A DNA stretch of 64,000 bases from DATJUF01 sp035524095 (GCA_035524095.1 DATKPK010000189.1:1-64000), one strand, 5' to 3'. Shown: positions 17,474-27,566, numbered from the stretch's first letter. Program-made: numbers and translations. Notes: generated from the letters alone by a model not told the origin.

Positions 17474-18859
17474 ATGCGGCGCGGGACGCATCGAATGAGA
17501 GTCACCAGACGCGTGAGCGTGCGCAATATTGGGAGCCTGGCCGGGCTCATCATTGCGATAGGGCTAGCGCTCACCAGCCGCGCGAGATTGTATGCCGAGC
17601 CGTCACCGGCCATGAGCCAGCATCCGATGGTCGAAGTTATCGACCTCGATGGGGTGATCAATCCGGCGGCGGCGGACTTTATCAATGATGCGATCGGACG
17701 AGCGGTCACGAACGGCGCCAGCGCGCTCGTCATCGAGCTAGATACGCCGGGCGGGCTGTTGACTTCTGCGCGGACGATCGTCAAAGCACTGCTCAATGCG
17801 CCGGTCCCGATAATCGTCTACGTCGCGCCAGCTGGGGCCAGTGCGGTGTCGGCGGGAACGTTCGTTACCGAGGCGGCCAATATTGCAGCGATGGCCCCGG
17901 GTACGACGATCGGCGCGGCTCATCCGGTGGACGTCAATGGTGGCGATGTCCAAGGTGAGATGGGGACGAAGGTCGAGAATTTCACCGCCTCGTGGGCAAA
18001 AGCGATCGCGGAGCAGCGTGGGCGTAATCAGGATTGGGCCGAACAGGCGGTGCGGAACAGCGCTTCGATCAGCTCGAGCGAGGCGCTCAAGCTCCATGTA
18101 GTCGATATCATCGCACCTGACCTTTCCAGCCTGCTGCAGCAGGCATCAGGGCGGATCGTGACGGTCGCAGGTGGACGTGCGATCAGGCTCGAACTGGCTG
18201 ACGCTGAGATCGAACGGATCGAGATGCGGTTCGGCGAGAGCGTACTTAACCGGCTGGCCGATCCGAACCTGATGTACTTGCTGATGATCGCCGGGATCAT
18301 TGGGATTTATCTGGAGTTCGCACATCCGGGAGCGTACCTGCCGGGGGTTGCGGGTGGAATCTGCTTGTTACTAGCGCTGGCGTCTTTCCAGGTTATTCCG
18401 ATCAATCTCGCGGGGCTGGCACTGATTCTTTTCGGGGCCGTCATGATTCTGACCGAACTGTTTATCACCAGTTACGGCGTGCTCGGCTTGGGCGGGATGT
18501 TCGCGTTCATTCTCGGGTCACTATTCCTAGTGGATACTTCGGAAACCAATCTGGCTGTGAATCGAGGTTTGATCGCGGGGGCAGGCGTGGCCTTTGGCGC
18601 GATCGTGCTGGCGATCGGTTATGTAGTAGTGCGCGAAAGGCGCGAGCGGCCGACGACCGGCAGCGAAGGGCTGATCGGCGAGATAGGTGTGATACGCATG
18701 CCGATAACACCCGGCGTCCCAGGACGGATTTTTGTGCATGGCGAGACCTGGCGGGCGCGCAGTGGAGAGCCAATGGACGCGGGGACTCAAGCGCGCGTGA
18801 TGGCGGTGCGCGGCCTAGAAGTCGAAGTCGAACCGGTTGCAGGCAAAGCCTCGAACTAG
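17474..18859 (+). CDS. NfeD-type membrane-bound serine protease (stomatin operon protease)
   Basis: Full-length NfeD1b protein: an N-terminal ClpP-like protease domain (residues about 50-240), four or five membrane segments (about 270-385) and a C-terminal OB fold (about 395-455). The catalytic Ser/Lys pair seen in the archaeal stomatin protease corresponds to S126 in AVSAGTF and K166 in GTKVENF. A signal or anchor segment lies at residues 20-36. It starts 28 bases after udg and is followed by the stomatin gene, the classic NfeD-stomatin arrangement. It is thought to process or regulate stomatin in membrane microdomains. Confidence 0.93.
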   Translation: MRRGTHRMRVTRRVSVRNIGSLAGLIIAIGLALTSRARLYAEPSPAMSQHPMVEVIDLDGVINPAAADFINDAIGRAVTNGASALVIELDTPGGLLTSARTIVKALLNAPVPIIVYVAPAGASAVSAGTFVTEAANIAAMAPGTTIGAAHPVDVNGGDVQGEMGTKVENFTASWAKAIAEQRGRNQDWAEQAVRNSASISSSEALKLHVVDIIAPDLSSLLQQASGRIVTVAGGRAIRLELADAEIERIEMRFGESVLNRLADPNLMYLLMIAGIIGIYLEFAHPGAYLPGVAGGICLLLALASFQVIPINLAGLALILFGAVMILTELFITSYGVLGLGGMFAFILGSLFLVDTSETNLAVNRGLIAGAGVAFGAIVLAIGYVVVRERRERPTTGSEGLIGEIGVIRMPITPGVPGRIFVHGETWRARSGEPMDAGTQARVMAVRGLEVEVEPVAGKASN

Positions 18860-18959
18860 AGCATCACACTGATGAGGGTAATCGCCAGGCAAGGGAAAGT
18901 GGAAGCTGCGCGAGAGGATCACGCGATTTGATGATCGAGCGGCGGATTCGGAGGGGCAG

Positions 18960-19778
18960 ATGATATCAGGCGTCGGAGTGGTGATTCTGGTGGCGATCGT
19001 GATCGTATTGAGCGGGCTCAAGGTGCTCAACGAATACGAGCGCGCGGTGGTTTTCCGGCTCGGACGCTTGTTGCCGTATCGTGGTCCCGGTGTGATCTTT
19101 GTAATCCCGTTTCTCGAGCGGCAGGTGCGGATCGACCTGCGGACGGTCACGCTCGAAATTCCGGCGCAGGACGTGATCACGCATGATAACGTCACGGTCA
19201 AAGTGAGCGCGGTGCTTTATCTGCGTGTGCTCGATCCTTCGAAAGCGGTAACGGAGGTACGCGACTATCTCTACAGCACACTGCAGTTATCGCAGACCAC
19301 GCTGCGCTCGGTCGGAGGCCAGACGGAACTCGATGATTTGCTTAGCCAGCGCGAGAAACTGAACACGCAAATCCAGGAAGTGATCGACGCGAATACTGAA
19401 CCGTGGGGAGTGAAAGTGGTGCTGGTCGAGTTGAAAAACATCGACCTGCCTCAGGATATGCAGCGTGCGATTGCGGCGCAGGCCGAGGCTGAACGCGAGC
19501 GGCGCGCCAAGGTAATTGCGGCCGAGGGCGAATTTCAATCAGCGCAGCGTTTAGCGGATGCGGCTCAGATCATGAGCCACAGTCCGATAACGTTGCAGTT
19601 GCGTTATTTGCAGACGTTGGCGGAAATCGCTACCGAGCATAACTCGACGACCGTATTCCCGATTCCGCTCGATCTCTTCGAGCCGTTCATGCAATTGCGG
19701 CAGATGGCCGCGTCTGCTCGGAGCTCGTCGGTGGCGAACGCCGAAGCGCCGGCCGCCAAGTCCCCGGATAAGCCTTGA
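18960..19778 (+). CDS. Stomatin/slipin (SPFH/Band 7) membrane protein
   Basis: Band 7 scaffold protein and partner of the NfeD protease just upstream. It has one N-terminal membrane helix (residues 3-20), then the SPFH domain opening with LKVLNEYERAVVFRLGR and containing RIDLRTVTLEIPAQDVIT and VKVVLVELKNIDLPQDMQRA. A charged coiled coil (AAQAEAERERRAKVIAAEGE) follows near residues 175-200. At 272 residues it is typical for slipins. GGAGGGGCAG directly precedes the ATG. A 100-base gap separates it from the NfeD gene without an obvious terminator. Confidence 0.94.
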   Translation: MISGVGVVILVAIVIVLSGLKVLNEYERAVVFRLGRLLPYRGPGVIFVIPFLERQVRIDLRTVTLEIPAQDVITHDNVTVKVSAVLYLRVLDPSKAVTEVRDYLYSTLQLSQTTLRSVGGQTELDDLLSQREKLNTQIQEVIDANTEPWGVKVVLVELKNIDLPQDMQRAIAAQAEAERERRAKVIAAEGEFQSAQRLADAAQIMSHSPITLQLRYLQTLAEIATEHNSTTVFPIPLDLFEPFMQLRQMAASARSSSVANAEAPAAKSPDKP

Positions 19779-19780
19779 AG

Positions 19781-22555
19781 CTATGCCTGAAGCAGCGAGC
19801 GGACGACGTAAGGGAGGACGCCGCCGTGACGGATATAGGCAACGTCTTCGGGTGTATCGATACGCGCCAATACGTCAAACTCTTTCACGCTACCATTCTC
19901 CTCCGCCTTAACTTTGAGGAATTGGCGAGGCTTCAAGCCGGCGGCGAGGCCGGCAATCGAATAGCTCTCGCGTCCGCTGAGACCGAGGCTTTGGCGGCTC
20001 TGGCCGTTCACAAATTCCAGCGCCAATACGCCCATCCCGACCAGATTGCTGCGATGGATACGCTCGAAGCTTTCGGCGATGACCGCCCGTACGCCGAGAA
20101 GTTGCGTGCCCTTGGCAGCCCAATCACGTGAAGAACCGGAGCCGTACTCTTTGCCGGCGATAACAATCAAGGGAACTTTGTCTTTCTGATAAGCCTCTGA
20201 CGCCTCGAAAATGGTGGTGCGCTGGCCATCGGGGAGATGAACTGTGAAGCCGCCCTCGACGCCGGGAACGAGGAGATTCTTGAGCCGGATATTGGCGAAG
20301 GTCCCGCGCACCATCACCTCGTGATTACCGCGTCGGGCACCGTAGGAGTTGAAGTCCTTGGGCTGCACGCTATTGGCGATCAGGTAGCGGCCGGCGGGAC
20401 TGTCGGCGGGAATCGAGCCTGCCGGAGAGATATGGTCGGTAGTGACGCTATCGGTGAGCATCGCGAGCACGCGGGCGCCGGTGATATCGGTGACGGGGGC
20501 GACAGCGGGCGTAATTTCGTCGAGGAAGGGCGGCGCCTTGACGTAAGAGGACTGGCGATCCCATTGAAAGAGGTCGCCCGCAGGAATCTTTAAGCCGCGC
20601 CAGCGCTCGTCGCCCTCAAAGACCTGACCATACTCCTCGCGAAACATCGCGGAGTTGACCGAATCGCCCATAGCCTCGTTGATTTCGCCGGTAGTCGGCC
20701 AGATATCACGCAAGTAGACGGGCTTGCCGTCTTTGCCCCGCCCGAGCGGTTCAACGTCGGGATCGATATCCATGGTACCGACGAGGGCGTAGGCGACCAC
20801 GAGCGGCGGCGACGCTAGATAGTTGAAGCGGACCACAGGATTGATACGGCCTTCGAAATTACGATTGCCGCTGAGAATCGCGCATGCGACGAGGTTGCCA
20901 TTTTTCACTGCGCCCGCGATGGGCTCGGCGACCGGGCCGCTGTTGCCGATACAGGTCGTGCACCCGTAACCAACCAGATTGAAGCGCAACTGATCGAGAT
21001 AGGGCATGAGGCCGGCGCGCTTCAAGTATTGGGTCACGACCTTGGAACCGGGGGCAAGACTGGTCTTGACCCAGGGCTTGGTACTGAGGCCACGTTCAAC
21101 GGCTTTTTTCGCCAGCAGGCCAGCGGCGATCAATACGGAAGGGTTCGAGGTGTTGGTGCAACTGGTGATCGCGGCAATCACCAGTGAGCCGTGATGAATC
21201 GGGAACGAAGTTGAGTCATGGGTGACGGTTTGAAAGCGGGTGATCGCGCCCAGGTCCTCGGGCGGAGCAACGCGCTCGTCGGGGGCGACGTCTGGGTCAC
21301 CGCCTTCGCCGAGCCATCGCTCGATCGCTTTGGGGTCGGCACCTGAGCCGTTATGGCCTACGACTTCTTTCACTAACTCTTTGCGGAACTCACGCTTGGC
21401 CGCACTGAGCAGAACGCGGTCGTGTGGGCGGCGTGGACCGGCCAAGCTGGGACGTACTTCACCTAGGTCAAGTTGGAGCGTATCAGTGAAAATCGGATCG
21501 GGCGAGGCTTGCTCGCGGAAGAGTCCTTGCGCCTTGCAATAAGCCTCGATCAGATCGATCTGATGCTCGGCGCGGCCAGTCAACCGCAGGTAGGCGAGCG
21601 TTTGAGCGTCGACCGGGAAGAAGCCGATGGTCGCGCCATATTCCGGCGCCATATTGCCGATGGTTGCGCGATCGGCAACGGTCAGGCTGCCGAGGCCGTC
21701 GCCATAGAATTCAACGAACTTGTTGACTACGCCCTTGCGCCGCAACATCTGAGTGACGGTGAGGACGAGGTCAGTCGCAGTCGCGCCGGGCGGGAGGCTG
21801 CCGCTCAGCCGAAAGCCGATAACTTCGGGAATCAGGAGCGGACTCGAGCGGCCGAGCATCGCGACCTCAGCCTCGATACCGCCGACGCCCCATCCCACGA
21901 CGCCGAGACCATTGACCATCGTGGTGTGAGAGTCGGTGCCGAAGACGCTATCTGGATAGGCTTCGTTTGAGGGCGAGACGAAGACCACTGGCGCGAGATA
22001 TTCGATATTAACTTGATGGACGATACCGGTATCGGGTGGGACCACGCGGAAATTGGCGAAGGCGCCCTGGCCCCAGCGCAGAAATTGATAGCGCTCTTGG
22101 TTGCGCTCGAATTCGAGTTCGGCGTTGATGGCGAAAGAGTTGGGCAGGCCCGAAGAATCGACCTGCACTGAATGGTCGATCACCAGATCGACAGGTTGGA
22201 ACGGATTGATCTTACCGGCATCACCACCCAGGCGTTTGATCGCCTCGCGGATCGCGGCAAGGTCAGCGACCACGGGTACGCCCGTGAAGTCCTGCAGCAG
22301 CACCCGCGCCGGCATGAAGGAGAACTCGCGCTCCGCACCCTTGCCGCCATTCCATTTGGCCAACGCCTCGATATGATCGGCGGTGATGAGTTCGCCATCT
22401 TCGCGGCGCAGCACATTTTCGAGCATCACCTTGATGGAGAATGGCAGGCGGCTAATGTCGAAACCACGTTTCGCGAGGGCCGCTAGTGCATAAATGGTGT
22501 AATTCTTATCTCCAACGGCGAGCGTGGTGCGTGCGCCAAAACTGTCCTTGCTCAT
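19781..22555 (-). CDS. acnA: Aconitate hydratase (AcnA type)
   Basis: Interconverts citrate and isocitrate via cis-aconitate in the TCA and glyoxylate cycles. All domains are present in 924 residues. [4Fe-4S] ligands are in AAITSCTNTSNP and GYGCTTCIGNSGP, and the swivel domain contains EYGSGSSRDWAAKG with the catalytic serine region. The length and the order (swivel domain last) place it in the AcnA/IRP family, not AcnB. The last bases converge with the stomatin gene, leaving two bases between the stops. The start ATG is at 22555. Confidence 0.97.
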   Translation of the reverse strand: MSKDSFGARTTLAVGDKNYTIYALAALAKRGFDISRLPFSIKVMLENVLRREDGELITADHIEALAKWNGGKGAEREFSFMPARVLLQDFTGVPVVADLAAIREAIKRLGGDAGKINPFQPVDLVIDHSVQVDSSGLPNSFAINAELEFERNQERYQFLRWGQGAFANFRVVPPDTGIVHQVNIEYLAPVVFVSPSNEAYPDSVFGTDSHTTMVNGLGVVGWGVGGIEAEVAMLGRSSPLLIPEVIGFRLSGSLPPGATATDLVLTVTQMLRRKGVVNKFVEFYGDGLGSLTVADRATIGNMAPEYGATIGFFPVDAQTLAYLRLTGRAEHQIDLIEAYCKAQGLFREQASPDPIFTDTLQLDLGEVRPSLAGPRRPHDRVLLSAAKREFRKELVKEVVGHNGSGADPKAIERWLGEGGDPDVAPDERVAPPEDLGAITRFQTVTHDSTSFPIHHGSLVIAAITSCTNTSNPSVLIAAGLLAKKAVERGLSTKPWVKTSLAPGSKVVTQYLKRAGLMPYLDQLRFNLVGYGCTTCIGNSGPVAEPIAGAVKNGNLVACAILSGNRNFEGRINPVVRFNYLASPPLVVAYALVGTMDIDPDVEPLGRGKDGKPVYLRDIWPTTGEINEAMGDSVNSAMFREEYGQVFEGDERWRGLKIPAGDLFQWDRQSSYVKAPPFLDEITPAVAPVTDITGARVLAMLTDSVTTDHISPAGSIPADSPAGRYLIANSVQPKDFNSYGARRGNHEVMVRGTFANIRLKNLLVPGVEGGFTVHLPDGQRTTIFEASEAYQKDKVPLIVIAGKEYGSGSSRDWAAKGTQLLGVRAVIAESFERIHRSNLVGMGVLALEFVNGQSRQSLGLSGRESYSIAGLAAGLKPRQFLKVKAEENGSVKEFDVLARIDTPEDVAYIRHGGVLPYVVRSLLQA

Positions 22556-22779
22556 TGCTTGTGCTTTCTCCGGCTAGCGGCAATCAAGATTATCGGATCT
22601 CAGCGATCCGGCGATAAACTATCGCGTCGATTAACCATCAAGATAGCGCGGGCGGACAGATGGGGAAACGATAGGCCCGAGAGGACGAGGACGCGCTCGT
22701 CTGAGTCTGCGAATGGACCTAAGAATCTGTGGTGCGACGACCTGCGTTAACTCGACCAACGGGCTCCTTGCCACATTGG

Positions 22780-23247
22780 TCATGGCAATTCGCGGAGGAG
22801 CCGGCCGCTGCTCTCGTAAAAATCTAAAGCCGCATCGCCGTCGGAATCGACGCCGAGAAGGGTGCGCGGACGCGAATGGCTGTCGTAGAGCCGCAACGCC
22901 GGAACCTCGTCTGAGCTGACGTCGATCGCGACGCGCAAGGCGCCGTTCCGATCGGCCATCCGCAGCGCGACTTCATCCTGGCCGACGAAGCCGATACCGA
23001 TTCGTGCCTTTCCGGCATGGTCCATCATCTCAAACACAGGTTGGGCGTCGTCGTTGAGGTGAAGCACGGCGCGCTCGCCGCCCGCGGAATCAACCAGGAC
23101 AATCTCCTGGGCCGCGATTCGCTTCGTTGGAGTTTCGGTTGCCGATGCGGGACTTGCATGAACACGGCTGGAGATGGAGCCGCCGAGGATTCCGCCGATG
23201 AGCGCGACCGCGAGATAGAGCCATTCTTTGCCCGTGATCCTGATCAT
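22780..23247 (-). CDS. Exported protein with beta-strand repeats, unknown function
   Basis: A 155-residue protein with an N-terminal hydrophobic segment (residues 10-26, possibly an uncleaved anchor, followed by a potential AxA site). The rest consists of about four repeats of roughly 25 residues with the pattern (V/L)xDxxGxxRAxLxxxxxxxPxxxxxD (LVDSAGGERAVLHL, MMDHAGKARIGIGF, MADRNGALRVAIDV, LYDSHSRPRTLLGV), suggesting a small beta-solenoid or beta-propeller-like surface domain. GAGGTG lies upstream of the ATG at 23247. No known enzyme motif is present. Confidence 0.65.
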   Translation of the reverse strand: MIRITGKEWLYLAVALIGGILGGSISSRVHASPASATETPTKRIAAQEIVLVDSAGGERAVLHLNDDAQPVFEMMDHAGKARIGIGFVGQDEVALRMADRNGALRVAIDVSSDEVPALRLYDSHSRPRTLLGVDSDGDAALDFYESSGRLLRELP

Positions 23248-23347
23248 AGACCATTAGCACCTCACTTTAGAGCGTACCGTCGAGGCCGATCAGACAAAAG
23301 GCGCGCTGTGTGCCTAAGAAATTCCGGTTCGAAGACGGGAAAGTGAA

Positions 23348-23833
23348 TCACGCGGAGGGCGGGCGCATCGCGTAGATACGGGTGAGTGTGACCTCAATCG
23401 CGACGACGTTGCGTGGCTTGCCGCTGCGACCGGGACGTGCGGGACGCATGCTGTCCGGGATTTCGCGGGCGTGGCCGTAGACGATGGCAGCGGCGCCGTC
23501 GGCGCGCCAAGTCGTGAAGGCGACGTGGGGATTGCGAGCGATATCGATCCGGCGCACGGTGTTGTCGTAGATGACCAGGCGGAGCGTGGTGCCTTCGAGC
23601 GTCGCGTGGACAGGTGCGATATGCGGAAGCCCGCCGGCCCCGGTCGTCGCCATCGCGACCAGGCGTACACTTTGCCAGAACTCCACGAATTCGGCAGCCT
23701 TCATCTGGCGTTCGGGGTAAGCAACAGAATCTGCGACAGATGGCGTCGCGGTCGCGACACTGCGGTCGATCAATTCCTGGAGGGCGGTGAGGTCTGGCGC
23801 GTTGGAATGATTTTCGTTGATCGGTTGAGCCAT
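23348..23833 (-). CDS. Pyridoxamine 5'-phosphate oxidase-like flavin/F420-binding protein
   Basis: Split-barrel flavin-binding fold of the PNPOx-like group. Recognisable strands are RLVAMATTGAGGLPHIAPVHA, RLVIYDNTVRRIDIARNPHVAFTTW and AAAIVYGHARE. At 161 residues, without the C-terminal PNPOx dimerisation motif, it is not the vitamin B6 enzyme itself. Relatives use FMN, F420 or haem. Since an LLM-type oxidoreductase also occurs in this window (47.9 kb), F420 use is possible but not shown. It lies downstream of cydB on the same strand with a 107-base gap. Confidence 0.75.
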   Translation of the reverse strand: MAQPINENHSNAPDLTALQELIDRSVATATPSVADSVAYPERQMKAAEFVEFWQSVRLVAMATTGAGGLPHIAPVHATLEGTTLRLVIYDNTVRRIDIARNPHVAFTTWRADGAAAIVYGHAREIPDSMRPARPGRSGKPRNVVAIEVTLTRIYAMRPPSA

Positions 23834-23940
23834 AATATCCTCGCGTCATGCGATCATGCTCGCGGTCCAAGCGCCGCGCAATTCACTGTCCCTGAGATGG
23901 AATACTGCCAACTAAAGTGGCTCGCGGCCCATGCGATAAG

Positions 23941-24990
23941 TCAGGCGTGGCCGCGATACGGTTCGGTAGGGCTCGTGTGACGGCGGCGTTCGGGATGAGA
24001 TTTGAAAACCCGGATCAAGTAGCGGTAGGACGGCAACAGAATCACCGAACCGGCGGCTAAAGCGCCTGCCAAAAGTTCCATAGTGATAGGTGGCGAGACG
24101 GAGTTGTAGATCGTGTTGTTCGTCGGAACGATGTAGGGAAATTGTGCAAAAGCCCAGCCCCACAGAATCATACCGACGTGGGCGGCAGCGAGTACGCGCG
24201 CGGCGTTGAAAAAGCGGCGCCAAAGACAATAGATGGCGCCGACCCCAGCCAAGCCGTTGGCCCACATCAGAGGCCAAGTCCACTCGCGTCGAGTGAGACC
24301 CTCCCAGATGAGCGGGGCTTGGACCCTCGCCAGCAATAGAACAATCCCAGCGACGAGGCCGGCAAGAAATCCCGAAACGATACCGCGCCGGCGGAAATCG
24401 TCGCGCAACGCCTTGTCCGTGGTTTCCAATGGAGCGTAGCAGGCCGCTAGATACGCGAACAGGACGACAGTGAAGAGGCCGACCGACAGACCAAAAGGCG
24501 TCAACCACGGGAGAAAGAAGTCAGCAAGGTGCGACGGATGGGACGGGACACGTGCGCCCGCGATAGCGCCGACGATGACGCCCAGCAATAACGGCGTAAC
24601 TAAGCTGGCGACAGCGAAGAGGCGACCCCATTCGCGCTCGGCGAGATCGCCACCACCGCCGTAGCTGCGGAAGCTGAAAGCCGAGCCGCGCATCACGATT
24701 CCGACGAGTACCAAGGTCAGCGGGACGTGCAGGCCGATCATGATCCGGCTGAATGCAGGCGGGAAGGCGGTAAACAAAATCACGATGACCAGAATTAGCC
24801 ATACATGATCGGCTTCCCAGATGGGGCCGATGGCCTCTTCGATGAGGTTACGCTGAAGATACGCGCGGGGGCCGGTGGCAAGAAGGTCCCAGACACCGCC
24901 GCCGTAATCAGCGCCCGCGGTCAGGACGTAAATCGTCAGTGAGACGAGCAGCACACCAGATACAAAATAGGTCGCTAACGAGGAAATCAC
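23941..24990 (-). CDS. cydB: Cytochrome bd ubiquinol oxidase subunit II
   Basis: Non-haem-rich subunit of the quinol oxidase that reduces oxygen to water at high affinity. It has eight or nine hydrophobic segments, with the CydB signatures ADYGGGVWDLLA near residue 25 and GPIWEADHVWLILVIVILFTAFP near residue 55. Translation begins at the GTG at 24990, overlapping the cydA stop by four bases (GTGA), so the two are translationally coupled; the frame is open further upstream but inside cydA. The length is 349 residues. Confidence 0.95.
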   Translation of the reverse strand: MISSLATYFVSGVLLVSLTIYVLTAGADYGGGVWDLLATGPRAYLQRNLIEEAIGPIWEADHVWLILVIVILFTAFPPAFSRIMIGLHVPLTLVLVGIVMRGSAFSFRSYGGGGDLAEREWGRLFAVASLVTPLLLGVIVGAIAGARVPSHPSHLADFFLPWLTPFGLSVGLFTVVLFAYLAACYAPLETTDKALRDDFRRRGIVSGFLAGLVAGIVLLLARVQAPLIWEGLTRREWTWPLMWANGLAGVGAIYCLWRRFFNAARVLAAAHVGMILWGWAFAQFPYIVPTNNTIYNSVSPPITMELLAGALAAGSVILLPSYRYLIRVFKSHPERRRHTSPTEPYRGHA

Positions 24991-26336
24991 GCGACGAGAG
25001 CCCTCCGGCGCAGCATACGCGCGACTTCCTCGCTGTCTGGACTGCGCATCACGTGGCGCCACATCAGGCGCAGCACAGTAATCCCGAGGAAAATATAGAG
25101 CGAGGTGAAGAGGAACAGTTGGACCTCGAGGCCTGGCATCGGCGTGACGGCGTCACGCGTGAGCATGACGCGGTAGATAATCCAAGGCTGGCGGCCGACT
25201 TCGGTAACGACCCATCCGGCCTCGACCGCAATCAGGCCGAGCGGAGTGGCGGCGACCAAGGTTCGGAGAAACCAGGCTGAATCGAAAATCGTGTTTCGAC
25301 GCCATAGCAACCATAGCGACCAGAGCGAAAGGGCGGCGAGTGCCATACCAGCGCCAACCATCACTTGAAAGGCCGCGTGGACCGCGAAAAGAGGCTGTGG
25401 CCAATCCTGCTGCGGGAAAGAGTCGAGTCCGGTCACGACCGCGTGGGGATCGTGGTAGGTCATAAGGCTCAGAAGATAAGGCAGCTCGATAGCGTAATCG
25501 AGGTGACGGGTTTCGGCATTGGGGATGCCGAGGATAGCCAGCGGGGCCCCGGGCTGGGTCTCGAACAGGCCCTCGAAGGCGGCGAGCTTGAGCGGCTGGA
25601 GCCGCGCAACCGCACGGGCTGCAATGTCGCCGGAAAGCGGCTGCATCAATGAAGCAACGGCGCCCATGATAAGGGATATTTTGACCGCGCGCTGATGGAA
25701 CGGGTTGCCACGGTCACGCAGAAGCATAAAGGAATGGACCCCGGCCACGGCGAAGCCGGTCGCAGCGTAGGCGGCGATCGTCATATGCATGACTTCATGG
25801 AAGGCGGCAGGATTGGTGAGCGCGGCAATCGGATTGATGTCGTATGGATGGCCGCGGCTATCGAGCTTGAAACCGACCGGAGTGTTCATCCAAGCGTTCG
25901 CCATCACGACGAAGACGCCGGAAATCATGCCGCTGAACGAGACGATATAACCGGCGGCGAGGTGGGCGCGCGCCGAGACGCGATCCCATCCGTACATGTA
26001 AAGACCGAGGAAAATCGCCTCTGTGAAGAAGGCGAAGCCTTCGAGCGAAAAGGGCATGCCGATGATCGCCCCAGCCCAATCCATGAAGTGAGGCCAGAGT
26101 AATCCAAGTTCGAAGCTGAGCACCGTTCCCGAGACGGCGCCGACGGCGAAAAGGATCGCGGTGCCGGTCGCCCATCGGCGAGCGAGCAGGAGATAGACTT
26201 CGTCGCGCGTGCGGAGGTGGATCGTTTCCGCGAGAACCATCAGAAGCGGCATCGCGATACCCATGCACGAAAAGATGATGTGGAAGGCAAGCGAGATGCC
26301 CATCTGCGAGCGTGCGGCAATAATATTCGGCAGCAT
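24987..26336 (-). CDS. cydA: Cytochrome bd ubiquinol oxidase subunit I
   Basis: Haem-bearing subunit of the bd-type quinol oxidase. H19 in MGISLAFHIIF is the expected haem b595 ligand. The Q-loop/GRQPW signature is present as VGRQPWIIYRVMLTRDAVTP. With 449 residues it has the short Q-loop seen in CIO-type oxidases rather than the long E. coli form. About nine membrane helices are predicted by eye. It follows ackA by 33 bases and overlaps cydB. Suggests respiration at low oxygen or under conditions that inhibit haem-copper oxidases. Confidence 0.96.
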   Translation of the reverse strand: MLPNIIAARSQMGISLAFHIIFSCMGIAMPLLMVLAETIHLRTRDEVYLLLARRWATGTAILFAVGAVSGTVLSFELGLLWPHFMDWAGAIIGMPFSLEGFAFFTEAIFLGLYMYGWDRVSARAHLAAGYIVSFSGMISGVFVVMANAWMNTPVGFKLDSRGHPYDINPIAALTNPAAFHEVMHMTIAAYAATGFAVAGVHSFMLLRDRGNPFHQRAVKISLIMGAVASLMQPLSGDIAARAVARLQPLKLAAFEGLFETQPGAPLAILGIPNAETRHLDYAIELPYLLSLMTYHDPHAVVTGLDSFPQQDWPQPLFAVHAAFQVMVGAGMALAALSLWSLWLLWRRNTIFDSAWFLRTLVAATPLGLIAVEAGWVVTEVGRQPWIIYRVMLTRDAVTPMPGLEVQLFLFTSLYIFLGITVLRLMWRHVMRSPDSEEVARMLRRRALVA

Positions 26337-26369
26337 GCGGGATCCCCTAGAGGGAACGACGAAGCGGGG

Positions 26370-27566
26370 TCAGGTGACGGCGGAAGAGGCCAACAGGTTG
26401 GCCGCGGCGCGCGCGATATAAAGTTCTTCGTTGAGGGGGATGACCCAAAGGGCGATCGCTGAGCCGTCGGCGCTGAAGCAGCGCTCGCCAGAGTCAGGTG
26501 CTGTGTTACGCACTGGGTCAAAGTGGACGCCGAGCGCTTCGAGGCCAATACAGATACGCGCGCGCATCGGCGCCGAATGCTCGCCAATGCCACCGCCGAA
26601 GATGATCGCGTCAGCACGTCCAAGCGCTGCCAGATAAGCGCCGATATACTTGCGCGCACGATAGCTGAACATCGTGAGGGCGAGTTCAGCAGCTTGGTCG
26701 GTGGAGGCCGCCTGCTCGAGCTCCCGCATGTCTTTCGAGCGTCCGGAGACGCCGAGGAGCCCCGACTCGAAGTTGAGCAACCGCTCGACCTGATCAGGAT
26801 TCAGATGCTCGGCGCGGCCCAGGTAGCTAAGGATCGCCGGATCAAGATCGCCGGAACGGGTTGCCATCATCAGGCCTTCGAGCGGCGTCAGCCCCATCGA
26901 AGTGTCCACCGAAACGCCTGCGCGGATCGCGGCGACTGAGCATCCGGCGCCTAGCTGCAGAGTGATCAGATTGATGGATGACGACGGCCGGCAACTTAAT
27001 GCGGCGTAGCGCTCGAGCATCCAGGCATGACCGGGGCCGTGGAAACCGAAGCGGTGGATCCCGTGGCGCGTAGCCATTTCGCGGGGAATCGCATAGGTGC
27101 TGGCGTGCAAAGGGATGGTTCGGTGGAAGCTGGTGTCGGCGTAGACGATCGTCGGCAGATTGGGAAAAAGTTGCTGCACCGCGCGCAGCGTCTTGAGCGC
27201 GGGAGGATTGTGCAGCGGTGCGAAGCGGCTGGCGTCGTCGAGGGCCTCGAGTACGTCAGCGCTGGCGAAAGTGGGTCCGGTGACACGATCACCGCCATGC
27301 ACGATTCGATGGGCGACGGCATCGAGAGCGAGACTGTCGTCAGCGAGAGCGTCGAGGATTAAACGAGCAGCCTTGGCGTGGTCAGCGATGGACTCATCGC
27401 TATCGATCAGGGGCCTGCCGCGACGTTTAATGGTCAGGTGGGCGTTGGGTCCAAGGCGATCAGCGATCCCGTGAGCTATTGCCTGCCCATCGTGATGGCC
27501 GACCTCAAGTCTGATCAACTCAAACTTGAGCGATGAGCTACCGCAATTGAAGACGAGGATGCGCAA
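26370..27566 (-). CDS. ackA: Acetate kinase
   Basis: Converts acetyl phosphate and ADP to acetate and ATP, and the reverse. ASKHA-fold motifs are present: LVFNCGSSSLKFELI at the N-terminus, ADTSFHRTIP, RFGFHGPGHAWM, TLQLGAGCSVAAI, DTSMGLTPLEGLMMATRSGDLDP and FGGGIGEHSAPMR. The only start that matches the family (RILVFNCGSS) is the TTG at 27566, giving 398 residues; there is no ATG nearby. The gene heads a minus-strand unit with cydA and cydB (33-base gap). No phosphotransacetylase gene is in the window. Confidence 0.93.
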   Translation of the reverse strand: MRILVFNCGSSSLKFELIRLEVGHHDGQAIAHGIADRLGPNAHLTIKRRGRPLIDSDESIADHAKAARLILDALADDSLALDAVAHRIVHGGDRVTGPTFASADVLEALDDASRFAPLHNPPALKTLRAVQQLFPNLPTIVYADTSFHRTIPLHASTYAIPREMATRHGIHRFGFHGPGHAWMLERYAALSCRPSSSINLITLQLGAGCSVAAIRAGVSVDTSMGLTPLEGLMMATRSGDLDPAILSYLGRAEHLNPDQVERLLNFESGLLGVSGRSKDMRELEQAASTDQAAELALTMFSYRARKYIGAYLAALGRADAIIFGGGIGEHSAPMRARICIGLEALGVHFDPVRNTAPDSGERCFSADGSAIALWVIPLNEELYIARAAANLLASSAVT

